From Chitinophagaceae bacterium UBA7600 (GTDB taxonomy: Bacteria; Bacteroidota; Bacteroidia; Chitinophagales; Chitinophagaceae): DNA of 64,000 nt. Both the position numbers and the translations under genes were made by a program. This document shows, piece after piece, positions 16,370-25,978 of this stretch. The stretch spans positions 1 through 64,000 of the forward strand of contig DLKC01000045.1 of assembly GCA_002478885.1 (NCBI GenBank), given 5' to 3'. Position 1 is the first letter of the stretch. The number at the start of each line of letters is the position of its first letter. Below the pieces are notes generated by a model. The model ran no database searches, was not told the origin of the DNA, and saw only the letters and a list, made by a program, of their open reading frames with translations.

Positions 16370-19153
16370 TTAAAGATTTATGCCAACTCTTGCGAACAGC
16401 CTGATCCCATTTGAACCCATTTGAACGGCATCCCACGGGCCGCCGGTTTCGTCGTTGAATGCCCAATATTTTGCCTGCTGCAAAAAGCCATAGTTTGGAT
16501 GCACGTTAAAAATATTATCAGCACCCCAGTAAAGGGTCACTTTTTTTGAGCACTTAATAGAGAAATACAAATCAGTTACCATTTTACCGCTGTAGAAATA
16601 CTGGTCTGGCAGGTAAACATTTTCGTCGGCATCGGTTGGGACCTGCGGATTTATACCAAGACCATCTTCGCCGTAACCCAACAGGCGCACATTACCAAAG
16701 TAGGTAAAGCGTGTGCCTACTGTGAAATTTTTGATGCCATACTCCAGGTTAAGTGCAGCTTTTGAATTAGGGGCAGAAGCGAGAATGAAAGCCTGCTCCC
16801 TGTCGCTAAGGAATGTTTTGCGGAGGAACTCAGAGCCGCTGAGTTTTTCCGGCACATTAATCTTGTCGATCGTCATGGTTTGCAGGTTACCGGTAAACAA
16901 TGCCCTGAAACTTTGATTGTGCCAGCGTTTATTATAGTCGGCCACCACATCAATACCACGATTGGTTGTATTAACGGCATTGGCAAAGAATTGTGCGAGA
17001 CTCACATTGAGATCTTGCAGCAACGCACGCAGTTCGGGATCGAGGTTTTCATCAGAGGCATCAAACTGGCCTGATAACACTACGCGGTCTTTTATCTGCA
17101 CCCAGTAACCGTCGATCGTGATCGTTAATTCAGGTATTGGTTTTATGCTTGCCCCAAGGCTTGCATTGAGCGATTTTTCCTGCTTCAGATCTGGTATGCC
17201 CGCAGCCTTGGTTATGTCGCTATAGTTGGGGGCAATTTTAACTTCGGCAATATTTCCCCCCTGAACAGTTGTAAAGGTTGAGCTGAAGTTAATCTGTTGC
17301 AACGAAGGAGCACGGAAGCCAGTGCTGAATGAACCGCGCAGATTTACGAAATCAGCGATTTTGTAACGAATATCATATTTGAAGTTTATAGTAGAACCGA
17401 AGTCGCTGTAGTTCTCAGCCCGCACAGCAGCTCCCATTAAAATTTTTCTTGAAAGGTCCAATTCCGCATCGGCATAAGCGCCAAGTGCCGTGCGGTTTGC
17501 ATTCACTTCATCAGAAGGCTGGTAGCCGGGGAAACCCTGCGATCCGGTTGCTTTGGAACCATCGCTGTAGTTTTTGTAAGATGCTTCTTCCCCGGAAAAT
17601 AATTTGTATTGCTCATAACGCATTTCGGCACCAAAAGCGATATTGAAACCCGAAGCGATATGTGGTATCTCCTTGCTGAAATTAGCATTTAGTGTGTTTT
17701 GCAAAAAGCTAAAGCCGCCATCATCAAAATGTGTCTTATCGGCACCGAGCGATGCATTGAATGTTTTATCGCCATAGAAATGGAAATTATTAAACCCAAG
17801 TGTATTGCTCAGGTCCCAGTTCCAGCTACCAAGGCTTTTGCCCTTAACCCCTGCAGCAAGTGAGCCGTCTTGTACTTGCGTTTGAATATGCGGATTGTAT
17901 ACAATATCTCCATCAGAAAGAGTAGACATAATTTCAGGAACATAGATCAGCTGACCTTCCTGGTCCGTTGGGAAACGGTTAGGTCTTGCAGAATAAGTGC
18001 GGGTGAACGCATAGGCGTCGGATTTTTTATAATTGTATCCGCCAAAAGCATAAAAGGTACTTCTACCCGTTTCATTCAGGGGTACTTCCATATTAAGCAT
18101 CGCGCCACCAGCCACAAGTGAGCCATCGCCATTGGCTCTTCTTACATAGTTTGGGTAAAGTGCATCCCGGTCTGTAAGAAAATTATCTGTGTTTGTTATT
18201 TGCCTGAAAGTCTTCTGAGAGCCGGTAAAATTTCCGGCAATGTTCAAAAATCCTCCATTGGCACCAAGTTTAAATCCATAATCCATGCCTACGGTTGCGG
18301 CGTTGCCATCGATGGGCCCTTGCCGGGGATACTGCGTTTTATCGTCTGCATACCAGGTATTATACTTCTTATCGTAATAGCCGGAGTACCCTATGTTAGC
18401 GTTGAAATGATTTACATCCTTTTTCAAAATAATATTAATTACCCCGGCAATAGCGTCGGATCCATATTGCGCAGCAGCTCCGTCGCGAAGTATCTCGACG
18501 CGGTCAATTGCAGAGACAGGAATAGCGCTAAGGTCGGTGCCGGAATTACCGCGGCCTCTTGTGCCAAAAACAGCAACAAAAGCTGTTTGGTGGCGGCGTT
18601 TACCATTCACCAGTACAAGCGTTTGATCAGGACCAAGACCACGTAATGTAGCGAGGTCAATATGGTCCGCACCATCCGATCCGCTTTGTTTATTATAGTT
18701 AAAAGACGGAGCCGCATAATTGAGAATCGAAGTCAGATCCATCCGGCCAGTAGGCAATGCAGCCTGTGACACATTTACCACATCTACCGGAACAGGCGTT
18801 TCGGTCTTAATACGTCCCGCACGCCTTGTACCAACGAGCACAACCTGGCCCAGGTCTGTAATAGACGACACCAGCTTTACTGAAATACTGGTTTGTGTAT
18901 TAACGCTTATCTCCTGTTCCGCATATCCAATAAAGCTCAATACAAGCACATCGTTGAGCGATGCCTTAATACTAAACGATCCTTCCTTATCGGTTGATGT
19001 AGCCACACTGCTTCCTTTTACCTTTACTGTAACACCTTCAATAGCTGCTCCGTTGGCAGCATCGGTTACCTTACCGGTAACTGTCTTTTGAGCAAAAACA
19101 GCGGTCGCTGAAAAAAGCAATACCAGCGCAAACAACAATTTGATTGATCTCAT
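16370..19153 (-). CDS. TonB-dependent outer-membrane receptor (tandem copy 1)
   Basis: Outer-membrane active transporter of 927 residues. It has a signal peptide (1-22, ending AVFAQ), a CarboxypepD_reg-like domain (VTGKVTDAANGAAIEGVTVK, about 23-105), a TonB plug with LRGLGPDQTLVLVNGKRRHQ (two parts) and RVEILRDGAAAQYGSDAIAG, and a barrel ending in a hydrophobic strand (FARVGINL). I chose the start giving MRSIKLLFALVLL, since the longer frame adds a poor N-terminus. It is a close paralogue of the next gene, from which it is separated by a terminator and a repeat unit. No SusD partner is adjacent, so it belongs to the siderophore/vitamin/peptide-type receptors rather than the SusC type. The ligand is unknown. 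Confidence 0.92.
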   Translation of the reverse strand: MRSIKLLFALVLLFSATAVFAQKTVTGKVTDAANGAAIEGVTVKVKGSSVATSTDKEGSFSIKASLNDVLVLSFIGYAEQEISVNTQTSISVKLVSSITDLGQVVLVGTRRAGRIKTETPVPVDVVNVSQAALPTGRMDLTSILNYAAPSFNYNKQSGSDGADHIDLATLRGLGPDQTLVLVNGKRRHQTAFVAVFGTRGRGNSGTDLSAIPVSAIDRVEILRDGAAAQYGSDAIAGVINIILKKDVNHFNANIGYSGYYDKKYNTWYADDKTQYPRQGPIDGNAATVGMDYGFKLGANGGFLNIAGNFTGSQKTFRQITNTDNFLTDRDALYPNYVRRANGDGSLVAGGAMLNMEVPLNETGRSTFYAFGGYNYKKSDAYAFTRTYSARPNRFPTDQEGQLIYVPEIMSTLSDGDIVYNPHIQTQVQDGSLAAGVKGKSLGSWNWDLSNTLGFNNFHFYGDKTFNASLGADKTHFDDGGFSFLQNTLNANFSKEIPHIASGFNIAFGAEMRYEQYKLFSGEEASYKNYSDGSKATGSQGFPGYQPSDEVNANRTALGAYADAELDLSRKILMGAAVRAENYSDFGSTINFKYDIRYKIADFVNLRGSFSTGFRAPSLQQINFSSTFTTVQGGNIAEVKIAPNYSDITKAAGIPDLKQEKSLNASLGASIKPIPELTITIDGYWVQIKDRVVLSGQFDASDENLDPELRALLQDLNVSLAQFFANAVNTTNRGIDVVADYNKRWHNQSFRALFTGNLQTMTIDKINVPEKLSGSEFLRKTFLSDREQAFILASAPNSKAALNLEYGIKNFTVGTRFTYFGNVRLLGYGEDGLGINPQVPTDADENVYLPDQYFYSGKMVTDLYFSIKCSKKVTLYWGADNIFNVHPNYGFLQQAKYWAFNDETGGPWDAVQMGSNGIRLFARVGINL

Positions 19154-19271
19154 AGTTGAAAGTTTGATTAATTTCAAATTAACGATAATTATTCTTCCCG
19201 GATAAAAAGACAACAAATAAAATCGCCCCTCCGTAAAATATAGCAGCGCTGAAAGAATAAGAGAGTTTTAT

Positions 19272-19320
19272 GTACCCGGCTGCAACAACAATTTCGGCAT
19301 CGTTGCGTCGCACACTTGTG
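19272..19320 (+). repeat. Type A single unit of the 50-bp repeat
   Basis: The left-hand core GTTGCGTCGCACACTTGTG (19302-19320) has the outer module ACCCGGCTG at 19272 and the internal CGGCATC motif. It sits between the two tandem receptor genes, upstream of copy 1. Confidence 0.85.
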
Positions 19321-19356
19321 CTGCGGCTGCTATATGCAACAAATACAAGCAATAAA

Positions 19357-19387
19357 AAAGGGACTGCTCTAACAAAACAGCCCCTTT
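19357..19387 (-). terminator. Intrinsic terminator of TonB receptor copy 2
   Basis: On the minus strand AAAGGGGCTG pairs with CAGTCCCTTT (one mismatch) across an 11-base loop, followed by TTTTATTG. It begins 16 bases past the stop codon. Confidence 0.75.
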
Positions 19388-19402
19388 AAAACAATTACTG
19401 CA

Positions 19403-22261
19403 TTAAAAATTAAATACAAGTTTTGTAAAGAGCCGCATGCCATTGAATCCCATTTGAACAGAATCCCACGGACCACCCGATTCATTGTCAAATGATTCAT
19501 ACCGGCCATTCGGAACAGCGCCAAGATCAGGGTGAACGTTAAACAGGTTATCGGCCCCAACAAACAGGCTTACCGACTTCGAGAATCTATAAGAAGCATA
19601 AAGGTCTGTTGTAACTTTTCCCTGGTAGTTGAATACTTCAGGTGTAACATAAACCCTGTTATCGTAGCCGTACCCATCGATATCAACATAAGGGTCTATA
19701 CCGGTAAAGCTGCCCGATATCGCAGGATCGCCGGGACCGCCGGTGCCTTCAGCACTCTGTAGACCCGTCCACCCGAAACCTAGCAAACGCACTTTGCCAA
19801 AATAGGTAAGATGTGTGCCCACTCCAAATTTGCCCACATTATACTCCAGGTTTAACGCTAGTTTCGATTTGGGCGCTGAGGCCAGCAAAAATGCTTCTTC
19901 CCTGTCGCTGAAAAATGTTTTCTGATGCACATAACTGTCATTAAGATCCGCAGGTATATGTATTTCATCTACTTTCATATACTGCACATTGCCGGCAAAA
20001 AGTATTCTAAAGCTCTTGTTACCCCATCTTTTATTATAATCAATCACAACATCCAATCCATTATTGGTTGTGCTAACGGCATTGTCGAAGAACTGTGCGG
20101 TTGAAACACCAAGACTCTTAAGCTGGTCGGTAAATTCTGTCGGCAGTGATTCATCTTCCGCACTAAATAATCCAGACAATACGATTCTGTCCTTCACTTT
20201 TACCATATAGCCATCAACAGTGATGGTTAACCCTTTAACTGGCTTCCAGCTAAAACCAATACTTCCGTTAACCGATTTTTCCTGTTTAAGATCAGGAATG
20301 CCGGCCGCCTTTGTAACCTCATCTCCATTACGTGCAATACGCGATTGTACAAGCGTGCCACCACTAAACGAAGTGAGCGTGTTGCTGAAATTTATTTGCT
20401 GCAAAGAAGGCGCCCTGAAACCAGTGCTTATCGAACCTCTAAGATTGAAGTTATTGGTTACCTTAACCCTCGTGGCAAGCTTGTAGGTGCTCACAAAGCC
20501 AAAGTCAGAATAGTTTTCAATTCTTACGGCACCATCTAACAGCCATTGTTTGGTTACATTCAATTCTGCATCAACATAGGCACTTTGGTTAGTGCGGCTT
20601 GCATTAACAACATCAGAAGGACTAAAACCTGGAAATCCCTGTGAACCCGGGGCCTGGTCAAACTCATTGGCATAGCCCTGGTAAGATGCTTCTTCACCTT
20701 TATAAATCGCGTACTTTTCATACCTGAACTCAGCTCCAAAACCGAGGTTCAGCCCACTGGCTACTGATTTAAAAGACTTGCTGAAATCGAGATTCGTGGT
20801 GTTCTGCAAAAAATTAAATCCGCCGTCATCAAAATGATTAGGCGTGGTAGCACCTACAAGTGAGGCATTAAATGTTTGATCTCCGTAATAATGAAAATCA
20901 TTTCTGCCGAGAGTGTTGCTTAAGTCCCAATTCCAATCTTTGCCCGCATCGCCTCTAATACCTGCTGCAAGTGAATAATCAGTTATGTGTGTTTGTATGT
21001 GCGGATTATAAAATGTTTCCCCATCTTTTGAAGTACGCATAATACCCGGAACAAAAATCAGGTCACCATTTTCATTTACAGGAAACCTATCTGGCCTTGC
21101 GCTGTAATTCCTGGTATAAGCATAGGCATCGGCAGCTTTATAGTTATAACCACCAAATGCGTAGAACGTGGTTTTTTTGCTGGCACTCAAAGGAATTTCC
21201 ATGTTGAAAAAAGCACCACCGCTCGTAACGGAGCCATCCCCAAAAGCACGGCGGCTGCTGTTAAGAGGTAATGCATCAGGGTTTGTCATTACATTGGTAT
21301 CACGCACCTGGCGGTAAGTTTTTCCCTGGCTTAAAAAGTCTAAAGAAATATTTATAAAGCCTCCGTTCTTACCAATCGCCCATCCATTGTTAGCAGAAAA
21401 CGAAGTAGTAACGCCATCTATTTTATTACCCGTATAATACTGGCTGGGATCGTAACTGTTTAACGAATTGAACTTACTGTCGTAATACCCTGCGATACCG
21501 GTTGTAATGTTCCAGTGGTTCACATCTTTCTTTAGTATTATATTAATAACGCCGGCCATTGCATCAGACCCGTACTGCGCAGATGCGCCGTCGCGCAATA
21601 TTTCTATCCTGTCAACCGACGCTTCCGGAAAAGCATTCATATCAATTCCCGAATTACCTCTGCCCCTTGTTCCAAACAATGCAACAAATGCGGTCTGATG
21701 TCGTCTTTTACCATTAATCAGAACCAATGTTTGATCAGGGCCCAATCCACGCAAAGTGCCAAGATCAATATGATCGGCACCATCGGCACCACTTTGCTTA
21801 TTGTAGTTGAAAGAGGGTGCACTATAATTTAGTACCGAAGTAAGATCCATTCTTGCCGTTGGCGTGCCGGCCTGGTTTATGTTTATGATATCAACAGGCA
21901 CAGCAGACTCTGTTTTTATACGGCCGGCACTTCTTGTGCCGATCATTACCACCTGCCCAAGATCAGAAACTGTACTTGTAAGGGTTACATTAATAGTGTT
22001 GCTGCTTCCAACAGTCACCTGTTGCTCACTAAAACCAACAAAACTAAAAATAAGCACGTCGCCTGAAACAGCTTTGATGCTGAACACGCCAGTCTTATCA
22101 GTCGACGTGGCACGACCTGCTCCTTTTACTTTTACCGTAACACCCTCGATAGGGGTTGCTCCAGCTGCATCTGTAACTTTCCCCGAAATAAGTGATTGCG
22201 AAAAAACAGTGTTAAATGAGCATAACAATAGCAGTGTAAACAGCATTTTAGTCGATCTCAT
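19403..22261 (-). CDS. TonB-dependent outer-membrane receptor (tandem copy 2)
   Basis: A 952-residue paralogue of the preceding receptor with the same plan: signal peptide (1-22, ending TVFSQ), CarboxypepD_reg-like domain, plug and barrel ending TKLVFNF, with a C-terminal aromatic residue as barrels usually have. Shared stretches include GLGPDQTLVL, NGKRRHQTAFVA and GVINIILKKDVNH. The start at 22261 gives MRSTKMLFTLLLL. The 96-codon upstream extension runs through repeat DNA and is arginine-rich nonsense. Copy 2 carries a longer loop near the C-terminus (GTGGPGDPAISGSFTGIDPY). The pair looks like a tandem duplication that has diverged, perhaps towards two related ligands. Confidence 0.92.
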   Translation of the reverse strand: MRSTKMLFTLLLLCSFNTVFSQSLISGKVTDAAGATPIEGVTVKVKGAGRATSTDKTGVFSIKAVSGDVLIFSFVGFSEQQVTVGSSNTINVTLTSTVSDLGQVVMIGTRSAGRIKTESAVPVDIININQAGTPTARMDLTSVLNYSAPSFNYNKQSGADGADHIDLGTLRGLGPDQTLVLINGKRRHQTAFVALFGTRGRGNSGIDMNAFPEASVDRIEILRDGASAQYGSDAMAGVINIILKKDVNHWNITTGIAGYYDSKFNSLNSYDPSQYYTGNKIDGVTTSFSANNGWAIGKNGGFINISLDFLSQGKTYRQVRDTNVMTNPDALPLNSSRRAFGDGSVTSGGAFFNMEIPLSASKKTTFYAFGGYNYKAADAYAYTRNYSARPDRFPVNENGDLIFVPGIMRTSKDGETFYNPHIQTHITDYSLAAGIRGDAGKDWNWDLSNTLGRNDFHYYGDQTFNASLVGATTPNHFDDGGFNFLQNTTNLDFSKSFKSVASGLNLGFGAEFRYEKYAIYKGEEASYQGYANEFDQAPGSQGFPGFSPSDVVNASRTNQSAYVDAELNVTKQWLLDGAVRIENYSDFGFVSTYKLATRVKVTNNFNLRGSISTGFRAPSLQQINFSNTLTSFSGGTLVQSRIARNGDEVTKAAGIPDLKQEKSVNGSIGFSWKPVKGLTITVDGYMVKVKDRIVLSGLFSAEDESLPTEFTDQLKSLGVSTAQFFDNAVSTTNNGLDVVIDYNKRWGNKSFRILFAGNVQYMKVDEIHIPADLNDSYVHQKTFFSDREEAFLLASAPKSKLALNLEYNVGKFGVGTHLTYFGKVRLLGFGWTGLQSAEGTGGPGDPAISGSFTGIDPYVDIDGYGYDNRVYVTPEVFNYQGKVTTDLYASYRFSKSVSLFVGADNLFNVHPDLGAVPNGRYESFDNESGGPWDSVQMGFNGMRLFTKLVFNF

Positions 22262-22396
22262 AGTTATTTGTTTGGTTAAGCCGAAATTAGGAATAATTAT
22301 CAACCGGAGGAACAAACAGCGACATAACAGCCGAAACATGACAAAGGGTTGATAAAATATATAAGAGCGCTTATAACCCCGGGCGGATTTTTTTGT

Positions 22397-22581
22397 TACC
22401 CGGCATGAAATCTTTGTGCAGCGCCGGTTGCGTCGCACTCTTGTGCGCATAACTCTTTGCCCAGCAATTTGCTGCGAAGGCTTTCTGCACTGAGGTTGCT
22501 CTGTCGTTTGTCGCCGAGGCCCACTCTTGAGTACAAGAGTGCGACGCAAGTAAAGCCGGAGAAAGTAATTCAGTTTGGCTC
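22397..22581. repeat. Type A/A inverted pair of the 50-bp repeat
   Basis: Left core GTTGCGTCGCACTCTTGTGC (22427-22446) faces right core GTACAAGAGTGCGACGCAA (22531-22549) across 84 bases. Outer modules are ACCCGGC at 22398 and a GAGCCAAAC-type end at 22581. This pair fills most of the gap between divergent copy 2 and the Rieske gene. Confidence 0.9.
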
Positions 22582-22598
22582 ATAAAAAAATCTTCTGC

Positions 22599-22606
22599 TA
22601 TCTTTA
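22599..22606 (+). promoter_or_regulatory. Probable -7 box of the Rieske gene
   Basis: TATCTTTA lies 14 bases before the ATG, directly after the repeat pair. It is the same -7 form seen elsewhere in the window. Confidence 0.45.
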
Positions 22607-22620
22607 TTCAAACGAATATT

Positions 22621-23703
22621 ATGCCCCGGTTTTATATTGATCCTAATATTGCGAAAGCAAAAACAATCGACACAGATTTTTACACGAGCCCTTTACAATA
22701 CGAAAATTCAAAAGAAAAAATATTTGCTCCTTCTTGGCAATTCATCGGCGATACGGATCTTGTAAAAGAGGCTGGCACTGCATACCCATTTGTATTGCTC
22801 GACAATTATTTGAGTGAGCCATTGCTGTTGACAAAAGATAAAGAGGGCGCCATGCATTGCATGAGCAATGTGTGCACCCACCGCGGCAATCTTATGGTGT
22901 ATGAGCCATGCAAATTAAACCAGTTGCGCTGCAAGTACCATGGCAGGTTGTTCTCGCTCGACGGTACATTTATTTCCATGCCCGAGTTTAAAGAAGTGGA
23001 AGACTTTCCAACCAGTGCCGATAACCTGCATAGCCTTGCGATATTTCAATGGGGCAAACTTTTGTTCACAAGTCTTTATCCAAATGTTGCCGGCGAAACT
23101 TTTTTTAAAGAAATGATCAACCGGGTGGGATGGCTACCGATGCACAAACTCGAATACCGCTCCGATCTTTCCAAAGATTACATTGTAAAAGCGAACTGGG
23201 CTTTATACTGCGAAAATTATCTCGAAGGCTTTCATATTCCCTTTGTGCACGCAGGGCTGAATGCCGTGCTTGATTTTGGCGAATACACTACTGAAGTTTT
23301 CCGTTATTGCAACCTGCAGCTGGGCATCGCCAAAAAAGGAGATATCTGTTTCGATCTTCCAGCAGACTCGGTGGATTATGGTAAAGAAGTAGCTGCGTAT
23401 TATTTCTGGGCATTCCCGAATATGATGTTCAATTTTTATCCATGGGGTTTGTCGTTAAACATAGTGCAGCCGATGGGTGTAAGCGAAACGAAAGTATCTT
23501 TTCTTACCTATGTTTTTGATGAATCGAAACTTGGAACCGGTGCAGGAAGTGGGCTAGACACTGTTGAAATGGAAGATGAAGAAGTGGTAGAGAATGTACA
23601 GAAGGGAATCCGCTCAAGGTTTTACAGTTATGGCCGATATGCGCCAACCCGCGAACAGGGGACGCATCATTTTCATTCATTGATTGCTGAGTTTATTCAA
23701 TAA
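22621..23703 (+). CDS. Rieske [2Fe-2S] aromatic-ring-hydroxylase-type oxygenase, alpha subunit
   Basis: Mononuclear iron oxygenase of 360 residues. The Rieske cluster ligands are clear: C85-x-H87 and C104-x2-H107 (CTHRG ... CKYHG). The catalytic iron site follows in NYLEGFHIPFVH (residues 199-210), with H205 and H210 as ligands. The family covers ring-hydroxylating dioxygenases and choline/carnitine-type monooxygenases. No ferredoxin or reductase gene is adjacent, so its electron donor must be elsewhere. It is followed 13 bases later by an APC permease in the same direction, suggesting a two-gene unit in which the permease imports a substrate. That link is inference. Confidence 0.9.
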   Translation: MPRFYIDPNIAKAKTIDTDFYTSPLQYENSKEKIFAPSWQFIGDTDLVKEAGTAYPFVLLDNYLSEPLLLTKDKEGAMHCMSNVCTHRGNLMVYEPCKLNQLRCKYHGRLFSLDGTFISMPEFKEVEDFPTSADNLHSLAIFQWGKLLFTSLYPNVAGETFFKEMINRVGWLPMHKLEYRSDLSKDYIVKANWALYCENYLEGFHIPFVHAGLNAVLDFGEYTTEVFRYCNLQLGIAKKGDICFDLPADSVDYGKEVAAYYFWAFPNMMFNFYPWGLSLNIVQPMGVSETKVSFLTYVFDESKLGTGAGSGLDTVEMEDEEVVENVQKGIRSRFYSYGRYAPTREQGTHHFHSLIAEFIQ

Positions 23704-23716
23704 TAAAAATATACCC

Positions 23717-25153
23717 ATGCCCGAGCAGCAATCGTTTAACCGTACCATAGGTTACTCAACAGCAATTGCAATTGTAATCAGCAGTGTTATTGGTTCTGGT
23801 ATTTTTATGCGACCGGCGGAAATGGCTGGCTTATTAGGCTCACCATGGCTCATTTTTCTTGCATGGATTATTGCCGGTGTTTTTTCGATTTTTACAATCA
23901 TGGTAATTGCAGAGGTTGGAGCAATGATGCCGGCTACCGGTGGTCAATACGTGTTCATGGAAAAAATGTACGGCAGGTTTTGGGCTTACCTTTATGGATG
24001 GGCCAATTTTGCTGTAATTAATACAGCCGCCGGCGCAGGCATAACATTTATCTGTGCCCAGTATCTTGAATATTTTTTCAAGCTGCCCCGCTTTTCCCCG
24101 GAAATTGAGCAATCTGTTATGCTGCATTTGCCTTTTGTCGGCGACATATTGCCACTGGAAAATTTTGGCGTGAAAATGCTTACTGTTTTTCTGTTGTTTA
24201 TTTCCACTTATGTCGCTTACAGAAGCACAAAACTTGGTGGCGTGGTACAGGTAGTTTTCACTGTGGCAAAAGTACTGGCAATTGGTTTGCTTATCGGCGG
24301 GCTTTTCGCGTCGGGGAAAGGCGATTATAGCAATTTTATTACTGAAGATGCCACCATAAAACCCGCGGGCTTTGCGCTACTAATTGCCATGGTGGCCGCA
24401 TGCAATGGAGCCTTACAGGCACTGGATGGGGCTTATCAAATAGTTTATATGGCGGGTGAAGTAAAAAATCCAGGCAAATCTTTACCACGCAGCCTCATAC
24501 TAGGCTTACTTGTTTGCATGATTATTTATATGCTGGTAACCGCATCAATGGTCTATATGCTGCCGGTGCACGATATGGCTTCTTCAAAACTGGTCGCATC
24601 TGATGCTGCAAAAGCCGCTTTCGGCATAATAGGTGGTGGCATTATTGCATTACTCATTTGCCTGTCCGTTCTTGGCGCCACTAATGCGCTGGTATTATGT
24701 GCACCACGCATCACTTTTGCGATGGCTGAGGAAAGAGCCTTCCCCGCATGGGCAGGCAAAATGCACCCCAAATTTAAAACCCCGGGGAATGCGCTGGTAC
24801 TGCATTTTATCTGGATGTCGATACTCGTTATAAGCGGTTCGTTCATCATTCTTGCAGACATGTACATTTTTATTGTGTGGACATTCAACCTTATGATCAT
24901 TTACGGCCTTTTTATTCTTCGAAAAAAAATGCCCGATGCAGAAAGGCCTTATAAAGTTTGGGGCTACCCATGGATGCCGTTGCTGGCACTTTTCTTCAAT
25001 GCCTTTTACCTGGTAATGGTTTTGTATAGGGATATCAGCGATTATATTTCGGGCAAAACGCACATCATGAATTCTGTTTTTGGTCTCGTTCTTACCGCAT
25101 TAGGCATTCCGCTTTACTGGTATTTTAAAACGCGACAGACAAAGCAAGCATAA
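23717..25153 (+). CDS. APC-family amino acid permease
   Basis: Inner-membrane transporter of 478 residues with about 12 hydrophobic helices. The first carries the amino-acid/polyamine/organocation signature VISSVIGSGIFMRPAEMAGL, where GSGIF is the unwound substrate-binding segment. The body resembles the LAT-type branch (GGQYVFMEKMYGRFWAYLYGW, read in two parts). I start at the ATG giving MPEQQSFNRT, 13 bases after the Rieske stop. Co-transcription with the Rieske oxygenase is likely. The substrate is not determinable. Confidence 0.92.
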   Translation: MPEQQSFNRTIGYSTAIAIVISSVIGSGIFMRPAEMAGLLGSPWLIFLAWIIAGVFSIFTIMVIAEVGAMMPATGGQYVFMEKMYGRFWAYLYGWANFAVINTAAGAGITFICAQYLEYFFKLPRFSPEIEQSVMLHLPFVGDILPLENFGVKMLTVFLLFISTYVAYRSTKLGGVVQVVFTVAKVLAIGLLIGGLFASGKGDYSNFITEDATIKPAGFALLIAMVAACNGALQALDGAYQIVYMAGEVKNPGKSLPRSLILGLLVCMIIYMLVTASMVYMLPVHDMASSKLVASDAAKAAFGIIGGGIIALLICLSVLGATNALVLCAPRITFAMAEERAFPAWAGKMHPKFKTPGNALVLHFIWMSILVISGSFIILADMYIFIVWTFNLMIIYGLFILRKKMPDAERPYKVWGYPWMPLLALFFNAFYLVMVLYRDISDYISGKTHIMNSVFGLVLTALGIPLYWYFKTRQTKQA

Positions 25154-25170
25154 AGACTGATGCCATTAAT

Positions 25171-25339
25171 TGGCCAAACTAAGCGCCCTGTAGCGTCGCC
25201 TGTTGTGTCACTCACTTGTACAGTAAACCTGTGGGCAGCAACCGAACGACACTTTGACCACAATTCTTAGCCGATGTCTGTTCTTTTGTACAAGCGTGCG
25301 ACGCAACAGGTGCCAAATACTTATTCAACAGCCGGGCTC
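25171..25339. repeat. Type B/A inverted pair of the 50-bp repeat
   Basis: Left core GTTGTGTCACTCACTTGTAC (25202-25221, perfect type B) faces right core GTACAAGCGTGCGACGCAAC (25288-25307, type A with one change) across 66 bases. The right outer module GCCGGGCTC ends at 25339. It lies between the permease and ruvC. Confidence 0.9.
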
Positions 25340-25384
25340 CAAAAAAAGAAAAACAACCACGCGTAGCAACCAGAAAATCGCCGT

Positions 25385-25392
25385 TACATTTG
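25385..25392 (+). promoter_or_regulatory. Probable -7 box of ruvC
   Basis: TACATTTG matches TAnnTTTG, and only 8 bases separate it from the ruvC ATG. The message would be leaderless or nearly so, and the placement supports the internal start chosen for ruvC. Confidence 0.55.
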
Positions 25393-25400
25393 TTGGTATA

Positions 25401-25973
25401 ATGAAACAGGCAGCAGCTTCAACAATAATTCTCGGCATTGATCCAGGTACGGTGGTCATGGGTTACGCAATTATAAAAGTGCAGGCAAACAATATTCAAT
25501 TGCTTGACATGGATGCGCTGAAAGTGGGAAGCCTGAAAGACATTTACGAGCGCCTGGAGTTGATCTATTCACGCGTGAATGAGCTGATACTCAAATACCG
25601 GCCCAACACTTTCGCCATCGAAGCACCGTTCTTCGGAAAAAACGTGCAGAGCATGCTTAAACTCGGCAGGGCGCAGGGCGTTGCAATTGCGGCGGCCATG
25701 CAACACAAGATTGGCGTTACCGAATATTCGCCCAAGAAAATAAAACAATCGATAACAGGTAATGGAAACGCGGCGAAGGAGCAGGTTTGGAAGATGTTGC
25801 AAACTCAACTGAAGATAGAGGAAACACCACAATATTTTGATGCCTCGGATGCTCTTGCTGTGGCACTTTGTCACCATTATCAAACAAGTTCCGTCTTTGC
25901 AAAAGAAGCGAAATCGTTTAAGGGCTGGGATGACTTTCTTACAAAGAATCCTGGCAGGCTGCTTAAAAAGTAG
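25401..25973 (+). CDS. ruvC: Holliday junction resolvase RuvC
   Basis: Endonuclease that cuts Holliday junctions during recombinational repair with RuvAB. The 190-residue protein has the RNase H-like fold. The first catalytic aspartate is in ILGIDPGT (D14), an acidic residue is in FAIEAPFFGKN, and the C-terminal block DASDALAVALCHH carries the last acidic residues. The start at 25401 (MKQAAASTIILG) is favoured, because the 49-codon upstream extension translates repeat DNA and lies upstream of the likely promoter. It converges on the HIT gene with a 5-base gap. Confidence 0.96.
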   Translation: MKQAAASTIILGIDPGTVVMGYAIIKVQANNIQLLDMDALKVGSLKDIYERLELIYSRVNELILKYRPNTFAIEAPFFGKNVQSMLKLGRAQGVAIAAAMQHKIGVTEYSPKKIKQSITGNGNAAKEQVWKMLQTQLKIEETPQYFDASDALAVALCHHYQTSSVFAKEAKSFKGWDDFLTKNPGRLLKK

Positions 25974-25978
25974 TTTGC

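Noticed and set aside
22262..22549. N-terminal extension of TonB receptor copy 2 (96 codons)
   Set aside because: It translates the repeat pair and is arginine-rich, with no resemblance to a signal peptide; a proper signal peptide starts at 22261.
25254..25400. N-terminal extension of RuvC
   Set aside because: It runs through a right-hand repeat unit and lies upstream of the likely promoter box; the family start is at 25401.
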